From an uncultured bacterium (GTDB taxonomy: Bacteria; Bdellovibrionota_C; UBA2361; CAKMMH01), in assembly GCA_927798255.1 (NCBI GenBank), contig CAKMMH010000120.1:1-5805 (forward strand): a stretch of DNA of 5,805 bases. Direction: 5' to 3'. Below the pieces are notes generated by a model. That model was given only the letters and a program-made list of their open reading frames with translations, made no database searches and was not told the DNA's origin. Every line of letters starts with the position of its first letter. The stretch's first letter is position 1. The position numbers and the translations under genes were made by a program. Positions 1 through 3,664 of this stretch are shown piece by piece.

Positions 1-76
1 AATTAACAAGTAAAAATAAAAATTTAAAAATCTCGTAATTACCCGAATCAAATGTATATTTTATATAAAAATTTTT

Positions 77-120
77 ATCCCCCCCTTCCCCACTGTGTCG
101 TGTGCATGGGGGATTTTTTT
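77..120 (+). terminator. Intrinsic terminator for a plus-strand gene left of the window
   Basis: ATCCCCC at 77-83 is the exact reverse complement of GGGGGAT at 108-114, and a run of seven T (114-120) follows the right arm directly. The 24-nt loop can form a small inner stem (CAC at 91-93 with GTG at 101-103). The U-run is on the plus strand, so the hairpin best ends a transcript entering from the left. Read on the minus strand it is followed by A5T5, so it could also stop transcription from the small ORF at 195-374. It includes a C7 homopolymer (79-85), a site prone to length error. Confidence 0.75.
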
Positions 121-158
121 GTATTACTACTGGATATTTTGAATTAATTAACGTTTCC

Positions 159-182
159 TTAGGTATAGTTAACTATACTTAA
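159..182. repeat. Perfect 16-bp palindrome inside a 24-bp dyad
   Basis: GTATAGTTAACTATAC (163-178) is a perfect palindrome. The dyad extends on both sides to 159-182 with one non-matching pair (162/179), which is a G-U wobble if read as plus-strand RNA. It starts 12 nt past the stop codon of the small ORF at 195-374. No U-run follows on either strand, so it is not a standard intrinsic terminator. It could be a binding site for a dimeric regulator or an RNA 3'-end hairpin; the sequence does not decide. Confidence 0.5.
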
Positions 183-194
183 ATCTTAACTTAC

Positions 195-374
195 CTACTT
201 AAATTCAAGTAATCTCTTTGTTAATTCTTTTGCTTCCTGAAGATCTTTTACAAATTGCGTATCTCTTACCATAGCTTTATGTTCTTTATCAAATAAGTCG
301 CAATCATAGTTATCATAGTTTGTAAATTGACATGTATCATAGGCATTATACGTTTCACAGTGTCCAAAAAGCAT
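195..374 (-). CDS. Small hypothetical protein, 59 aa, Cys/Tyr-rich (possible gene remnant)
   Basis: An uninterrupted 59-codon frame starts with ATG at 374 and ends with TAG at 195-197. I do not recognise the family. Visible traits are three cysteines (Cys6, Cys15, Cys25), an aromatic/acidic N-terminal half with two YD-x-C-like units (YDTC, YDC), and a charged, probably helical C-terminal half ending LTKRLLEFK. There is no signal peptide or membrane segment, so a cytosolic product is likely. GGAG sits seven nt before the ATG, an ideal Shine-Dalgarno position, which supports real translation. The NYDNYD stretch is encoded by a 9-bp tandem duplication (303-311 and 312-320). The frame also stays open six codons upstream of the ATG (TAWSVR), so it could instead be the C-terminal remnant of a longer decayed gene. 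It lies 111 nt downstream of the DUF4105 gene on the same strand. Confidence 0.45.
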   Translation of the reverse strand: MLFGHCETYNAYDTCQFTNYDNYDCDLFDKEHKAMVRDTQFVKDLQEAKELTKRLLEFK

Positions 375-381
375 TCTTACG

Positions 382-385
382 CTCC
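382..385 (-). promoter_or_regulatory. Shine-Dalgarno GGAG for the 59-aa ORF
   Basis: Read on the minus strand, GGAG is followed by CGTAAGA and then ATG, a 7-nt spacing. It is one of only two clear Shine-Dalgarno sites in the window, and it is the main reason to take the 59-codon frame as a gene. It lies inside a 7-codon frame (ATG at 400, TAA at 377-379) that ends two nt before the ORF start. That frame could be a leader peptide, but it is equally likely to be chance. Confidence 0.5.
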
Positions 386-408
386 AAGCAGTTTAAACAT
401 CCTTTAAT

Positions 409-453
409 AAAAAAATATTAATAATAATCAAACATTTTTAGTCATTATTATTA
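409..453 (-). terminator. AT-only hairpin plus U-run downstream of the DUF4105 gene (candidate terminator)
   Basis: TAATAATAAT (419-428) and ATTATTATTA (444-453) are perfect 10-bp inverted repeats around a 15-nt loop. In the minus-strand direction the stem is followed after three nt by seven T (409-415). The layout fits an intrinsic terminator about 33 nt past the DUF4105 stop. The stem has no G-C pair, so it would be weak. In this AT-rich context a chance origin is possible. Confidence 0.4.
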
Positions 454-485
454 CATAAGCTAATCTTTAAATATTCATCTCTCAA

Positions 486-2321
486 TTAAAATCTTACTCT
501 AATTCCTGATAAATACTGCCCTTCATCTCTGTGATAATTATCTTTTATATTAGCCTCCATAAATAGTGAAAAATTTTTATTTATATGAAAGCCAAGCTCC
601 CCTGCATATTTTGCTTTTGCACTAAAGTCTGAAGTAGATATCAAACGCTCCGAAGATAGCTTTAAGGCAACAGGTGATAAATTTAGCAAAACCCCACCTT
701 CAACTCCGACTGAATAACTAGAATTATGTGGCATAAAACCACCTAGCGATAGTGAATTATTTAACATAGCGTATAAATAAAAATTATCTTCTATTTTAAG
801 TGTCTTTCCTAGACCAAATTCAGTTTTAGATATATACCCTTCATCTTTTGATTTTGGATTAACTACTCTTTCAACGCTTGAACTTATCTTAAAAGATAAT
901 GGATTAAACATTTCATCGACAGGAGAAAGTGATTTAATTCTTACCAAGTCAAGATTTTGAAAAACAAACTTATTTTCATTATAAAAACGAAGCTCAGTAT
1001 CTAAAAAAACAATCTCAGCTCCCATAAGTAAACCATAATTATCATCAGTTAATGTATGATATGCAGGATGAAACGAGATTGATTCAAAAGATTTATTATT
1101 ATTAAGTCCCCAACCTATGCTTAAACGTCTTGATTCATGAGATTTTGCGGGGTTATTACCTGCTTTTAACTCTTTCATCAAATCATTTTCTTTATAACTA
1201 TTACGCCTCTTAAGTAATACAAAACTTTTTTTTCGAAATGTCTTTAAATCAATTTCATGCTTTACAAGCTCATATTGCAAAAATTGATAAGCTGTTTCAA
1301 TTACACCAACGCTTTCTTTTGAAGTTAAATCATCTAGTGGAGAATTGGGATCTTTTATTAATTCTAGATAATTTTTTTTCTGACGCTTGTTCATTTGTTT
1401 GTATTTATAACGAATTTTAGCTTGTCTTGATGGACGATAGTGAATATTTTTTATAAGATTATCCCTACTTACAACAGCCTTTATCGTGTCAAGTGGAATA
1501 GCATGAAATGGAAATTCCTCTGATAGTTTTAAGCTTGGTCTAATAGCGTCAAGAATTTCTAAAAGAATATATGAACAGTTTTTAGAGAAGAAAAAATACC
1601 TAGCCATGTTATGCCCAAGCTCCCATACATGTGCCACAAATAAGTCTAATTCTTCATCTGTAAAATTCAAGTTGTATTCCCAAATATCTCTATTCTCTAT
1701 ATTATTATATGTATTAATAACATCATAATAAGGTTTAACGGTGAATGTTCCATAGTATCCTCCTGTTAAACCTAGTATTGCAAAAATTACAGGATTTGTT
1801 TTTGTTTCATCTACACTTGCACCGTAATTTACACCGTGTGCTAACATTTGAGTACCTTTTCTCTTTGTATCAATACGAAAAAGTGAATGCCCAAACATTG
1901 AAGATGGATTATTCATATATGCATCAGTAAAAAGAATCGATACACCTGCTGGCTGGATGTCAGAATAAAACTTTTTTAATTCTTTACATTTTGGATATGG
2001 TCTCAAAGAAAAATACTTTGTTAATAATTTATACCGAGCGGGGAATAAACATTTCTTTTTTGTGTCATCTGAATTAAAAAGGTTAATAGTAGCTTTTAGC
2101 TCAGCTTTTGGACTAGTTTTTCCATTTTTAGCTAAAAAAAATGAATCAGTATCAATTGAACTTTTGTAATTTCCTAAAAGATTTTTTTTATAGTGAACTA
2201 GCGATAACCAGGATGGCAAAGCACTAAACTCATCTACACTATTAGAAGCCTTAACTTCTGCAAGAACAACTTGAGCATTTAATAAAATAAAAAGAAAAAA
2301 TTGAAGGAAGCAAAATCGCAT
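486..2321 (-). CDS. Exported DUF4105 / Lnb N-terminal-domain family protein
   Basis: The 611-residue product begins with a signal peptide (hydrophobic residues 2-20, probable cleavage after VLA at 19-21). Residues about 35-105 match the small domain often found ahead of DUF4105 (PSWLSLVHY, FFLAKNG, CLFPARY, Cys91). Residues about 120-290 form the DUF4105/Lnb_N core, with SMFGHSLFRI (His145), HGVNYGA (162-168) and KNCSYILLEILD (Cys249). The His/Cys pair is the likely catalytic-type centre, by inference. Residues about 400-611 are rich in alternating beta-strand patterns and end RVRF, as outer-membrane barrels do. From family knowledge, a Bacteroides relative (Lnb) N-acylates lipoproteins, so an envelope acyltransferase or hydrolase role is possible but unproven here. 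The ATG is the furthest upstream start because an in-frame TAA lies two codons before it. There is no Shine-Dalgarno site; the leader is purely AT-rich. The gene follows the DUF3015 gene after an 88-nt gap that holds a terminator. Product class is confident, activity is not. Confidence 0.88.
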   Translation of the reverse strand: MRFCFLQFFLFILLNAQVVLAEVKASNSVDEFSALPSWLSLVHYKKNLLGNYKSSIDTDSFFLAKNGKTSPKAELKATINLFNSDDTKKKCLFPARYKLLTKYFSLRPYPKCKELKKFYSDIQPAGVSILFTDAYMNNPSSMFGHSLFRIDTKRKGTQMLAHGVNYGASVDETKTNPVIFAILGLTGGYYGTFTVKPYYDVINTYNNIENRDIWEYNLNFTDEELDLFVAHVWELGHNMARYFFFSKNCSYILLEILDAIRPSLKLSEEFPFHAIPLDTIKAVVSRDNLIKNIHYRPSRQAKIRYKYKQMNKRQKKNYLELIKDPNSPLDDLTSKESVGVIETAYQFLQYELVKHEIDLKTFRKKSFVLLKRRNSYKENDLMKELKAGNNPAKSHESRRLSIGWGLNNNKSFESISFHPAYHTLTDDNYGLLMGAEIVFLDTELRFYNENKFVFQNLDLVRIKSLSPVDEMFNPLSFKISSSVERVVNPKSKDEGYISKTEFGLGKTLKIEDNFYLYAMLNNSLSLGGFMPHNSSYSVGVEGGVLLNLSPVALKLSSERLISTSDFSAKAKYAGELGFHINKNFSLFMEANIKDNYHRDEGQYLSGIRVRF

Positions 2322-2347
2322 TAATTATATAAAAGGATTAATTACAT

Positions 2348-2390
2348 AAAAACAAGTAGACAGTTCTAAAAAGAGCTATCTACTTTTTTA
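2348..2390 (-). terminator. Intrinsic terminator of the DUF3015 gene (bidirectional shape)
   Basis: On the minus strand, AAGTAGATAG (2385-2376) pairs with CTGTCTACTT (2363-2354) with one T-G wobble. Past a C-A mismatch, TCT/AGA can extend the stem around a TTTT loop. A G and five T (2352-2348) follow. On the plus strand the same stem is followed by T's up to 2389, so it can work both ways. It lies about 20 nt after the DUF3015 stop and ends 26 nt before the DUF4105 start, so DUF4105 expression needs read-through or its own promoter. Confidence 0.85.
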
Positions 2391-2409
2391 AAAGTCATAT
2401 TTTGAAATA

Positions 2410-2862
2410 TTAAGCATTAGCTATTTCAAAAATTTTAAGAGCAACATTTAATACTTGTACATCTTCGCTATCAAAAATGTAATCAAAGTTATCTTTTGTT
2501 TTTGCGCCTAAAACTTTTGCATCTACTTTTAAGATACCAGCTAAAGTTTCAATTGTTTCACCTTCACCACGAGAAGCATCAAGCGCAAATTGATCTAAAT
2601 TATTTTCAAGAAATGTCACAGCCATCCTACGAGTTCCACCTGTAATAGTTCCATTTGGGTCGCAACCAGAAGTTCCAGAAGAGATACCGAAAGTTTGTGA
2701 ACCGAAAGTACCGTTAGTTGTTACAGCAAAAAGTTGCGCCACTTTTCCTCTCTCTCCCTGCCAAGCCAAAGATCCTAAACCACAACCTGTAGAATCAACT
2801 GCATATGCTTGTGCAGCACAAAGAACACTAATTAATGCGCTTAACACTAAAATTTTTTTCAT
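2410..2862 (-). CDS. DUF3015 family secreted protein
   Basis: The product is 150 residues with a clear signal peptide (MKK, hydrophobic stretch to about residue 17, probable cleavage after AYA at 19-21), giving a mature protein of about 129 residues in the periplasm or outside the cell. Family hallmarks are GCGLGS (26-31), the TTNGTFGSQTFGISSGTSGC block (48-67) and a later FLENNLDQFALDASRGEGE helix region. Cys27 and Cys67 are the only mature cysteines and could form a disulfide (inference). The function of DUF3015 is unknown; family members occur widely in Gram-negative bacteria, including Bdellovibrio-type predators. The start is well supported by GGGAG six nt upstream. The gene has its own promoter (2972-3001), a hairpin leader and a strong terminator, so it is a monocistronic unit and not part of the infB-rbfA operon. 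Length is normal and the frame is intact. Confidence 0.9.
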   Translation of the reverse strand: MKKILVLSALISVLCAAQAYAVDSTGCGLGSLAWQGERGKVAQLFAVTTNGTFGSQTFGISSGTSGCDPNGTITGGTRRMAVTFLENNLDQFALDASRGEGETIETLAGILKVDAKVLGAKTKDNFDYIFDSEDVQVLNVALKIFEIANA

Positions 2863-2866
2863 AATA

Positions 2867-2873
2867 TTCTCCC
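2867..2873 (-). promoter_or_regulatory. Shine-Dalgarno site of the DUF3015 gene
   Basis: GGGAGAA on the minus strand, with GGGAG ending six nt before the ATG at 2862. It is the strongest Shine-Dalgarno match in the window and fixes this start. It contrasts with the rbfA and DUF4105 starts, which have none. Confidence 0.75.
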
Positions 2874-2901
2874 ATTATCTGCAAAAAATAACTACAAGAC
2901 G

Positions 2902-2929
2902 CCCCCTATTTTTTAATAATTAAAAGGGG
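2902..2929 (-). other. Hairpin in the DUF3015 5' leader
   Basis: CCCC (minus strand, 2929-2926) and GGGG (2906-2903) flank TTTTAATTATTAAAA, itself a self-complementary AT stretch. The result is a stem with a small bulge (TA at 2907-2908). It lies 30-67 nt upstream of the start codon, inside the leader implied by the promoter at 2972-3001. No U-run follows directly, so it is more likely an mRNA 5' stabilising or regulatory structure than a terminator. No known riboswitch is recognised. Confidence 0.45.
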
Positions 2930-2971
2930 TTATCTTTAAATAAGATCTCATCTACAAAAGATCATATGATG

Positions 2972-3001
2972 ATTATATATTTTATGTTTAGCAATTGTAA
3001 A
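2972..3001 (-). promoter_or_regulatory. Sigma70-type promoter of the DUF3015 gene
   Basis: On the minus strand, TTTACA (3001-2996) is a five-of-six match to the -35 consensus. It is followed after 18 nt by a perfect TATAAT (2977-2972). Transcription would start near 2965, giving a 5' leader of about 100 nt before the ATG at 2862. A 10-bp palindrome, ATCATATGAT (2961-2970), overlaps the predicted start and could be an operator. Confidence 0.65.
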
Positions 3002-3030
3002 CATAGAAAGAAAATAAAATTTATACTCGG

Positions 3031-3068
3031 AAAAATAATATAATATCACATAAAGATTACATTATATT
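3031..3068 (-). terminator. Weak AT-only terminator candidate after rbfA
   Basis: Minus-strand AATATAAT (3068-3061) and ATTATATT (3044-3037) can form an 8-bp stem with a 16-nt loop, followed by A and five T (3035-3031). It starts 12 nt after the rbfA stop codon and ahead of the DUF3015 promoter, the right place to end the infB-rbfA transcript. The stem has no G-C pair, so confidence is low. Confidence 0.3.
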
Positions 3069-3079
3069 GTTAATATACA

Positions 3080-3442
3080 TTATTCATGATTCTTGCTTAA
3101 GCTATCTTTTAATCTTGCCATCTCTAAAAGATTATTTATATTGTGATAATTTTCTGCAGAATCATCAAAAAAGAATTTAATGTCAGGAACATTCTTGCAT
3201 GATAAATTTTCTGATAGGATGTGTCTTAAAAATCCTTTAGCAGATTCAAATCCTTTTTGAATTTCATCATGTTTCTCACTTGATGCACTCCAATAAACTT
3301 TTGCATATTGAAGATCTGAGCTTACCTTAACACAAGTAATCGTTACACCTTGTAACCTTGGATCGTTAACATTTTTCATGTTACTTGCAAGTATTACTTG
3401 GATTCTTTCTTGAAATTGATATATTCTTTTTTTATCTGCCAT
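3080..3442 (-). CDS. rbfA: 30S ribosome-binding factor A
   Basis: The 120-residue product is full length for RbfA, a cytoplasmic KH-type protein that binds the 30S subunit late in assembly and helps 16S rRNA maturation. Recognisable parts are an N-terminal helix (YQFQERIQVILASNMKNVNDPRL, 8-30), the first strands (VTITCVKVSSDLQYAKVYWS, 33-52), the helix with FLRHILSENL (71-80) and the closing VPDIKFFFDDSAEN strand and helix (85-98). The alternating VTIT/V-VS-DL-A-VY pattern and the VP-IKF-D motif are diagnostic for the family. It lies downstream of infB on the same strand, the conserved order, but 222 nt away with a hairpin cluster between. truB, the usual next gene, is absent here. No Shine-Dalgarno site precedes the ATG; the 30 nt before it are almost pure A and T, so initiation probably depends on an unstructured leader. 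Confidence 0.95.
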   Translation of the reverse strand: MADKKRIYQFQERIQVILASNMKNVNDPRLQGVTITCVKVSSDLQYAKVYWSASSEKHDEIQKGFESAKGFLRHILSENLSCKNVPDIKFFFDDSAENYHNINNLLEMARLKDSLSKNHE

Positions 3443-3531
3443 AATAAATAATAAAATAAAAAATGTTTTTTAGTCGAACCCTACGGGGTCGAAATTTCGG
3501 GAAATGCATCATATACACCAGAGTATCATGC

Positions 3532-3555
3532 ACAATATTGCTACCGCAATATTGT
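3532..3555 (-). repeat. Ten-bp perfect stem with four-nt loop
   Basis: ACAATATTGC (3532-3541) and GCAATATTGT (3546-3555) are exact reverse complements around TACC on the plus strand (GGTA on the minus strand). It is the longest perfect stem in the infB-rbfA cluster. No U-run follows on either strand, which argues against a terminator. Confidence 0.7.
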
Positions 3556-3613
3556 TTGTCTACACCGGGGAGTCTCACTTCGTTCGTCTACAGAACCCGC
3601 GCGCCCTAGCGCC

Positions 3614-3629
3614 GCATGCTAACGCATGC
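3614..3629 (-). repeat. Six-bp GCATGC hairpin with GTTA loop
   Basis: Two GCATGC copies (3614-3619, 3624-3629), each itself palindromic, flank TAAC (GTTA on the minus strand). The stem-loop is perfect, and its CTAACG apex is the same as in the neighbouring hairpin at 3636-3653. Confidence 0.6.
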
Positions 3630-3635
3630 TCTAAT

Positions 3636-3653
3636 AACCCCCCTAACGGGGTT
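3636..3653 (-). repeat. C4/G4 hairpin just after the infB stop
   Basis: AACCCC (3636-3641) pairs with GGGGTT (3648-3653). Alternatively CCCC at 3640-3643 pairs with GGGG around TAAC. It begins 11 nt after the infB stop codon on the minus strand. The following minus-strand bases are ATTAGAGC, so a terminator is not indicated for infB; on the plus strand four T follow, but no plus-strand gene is present. A 3'-end stabiliser or transcript-processing role is possible. Confidence 0.55.
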
Positions 3654-3664
3654 TTAACAGAAAT

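Larger units (their letters stand above)
3474..3653 (-). repeat. Cluster of short hairpins between infB and rbfA
   Basis: Within about 180 nt there are five perfect or near-perfect short hairpins plus a looser sixth: 3474-3492 (TCGA/CCC arms, one mismatch), 3505-3532 (TGCAT/ATGCA, imperfect), 3532-3555, 3601-3612 (GCGC arms), 3614-3629 and 3636-3653. G+C over 3471-3660 is 95 of 190 (50%), well above both flanks. Plus-strand apex hexamers are alike: CTAACG twice, CTACCG, CTACGG, and CTAGCG slightly off-centre in the GCGC hairpin. There is no convincing ORF and no tRNA shape. It is transcribed with infB and rbfA if they share an mRNA. It may be an mRNA processing or stability element, a small-RNA source, or a REP-like repeat cluster. 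Confidence 0.7.

Noticed and set aside
1..60. 3' end of a plus-strand gene at the left edge
   Set aside because: One frame is open for only eleven codons before a stop. Too short to support, although the terminator at 77-120 suggests such a gene exists outside the window.
1238..1930. Two short plus-strand frames (1238-1420 and 1745-1930)
   Set aside because: Both are antisense to the well-supported DUF4105 gene and show no protein-like features.
3474..3492. tRNA fragment suggested by GGGTTCGA on the minus strand
   Set aside because: No acceptor stem, D-arm or anticodon arm can be placed around this T-loop-like string.
3619..3653. Integron attC site suggested by the TAAC/GTTA apices
   Set aside because: The sequences do not fit the RYYYAAC and GTTRRRY core sites with the required spacing, and no integrase or cassette is seen.
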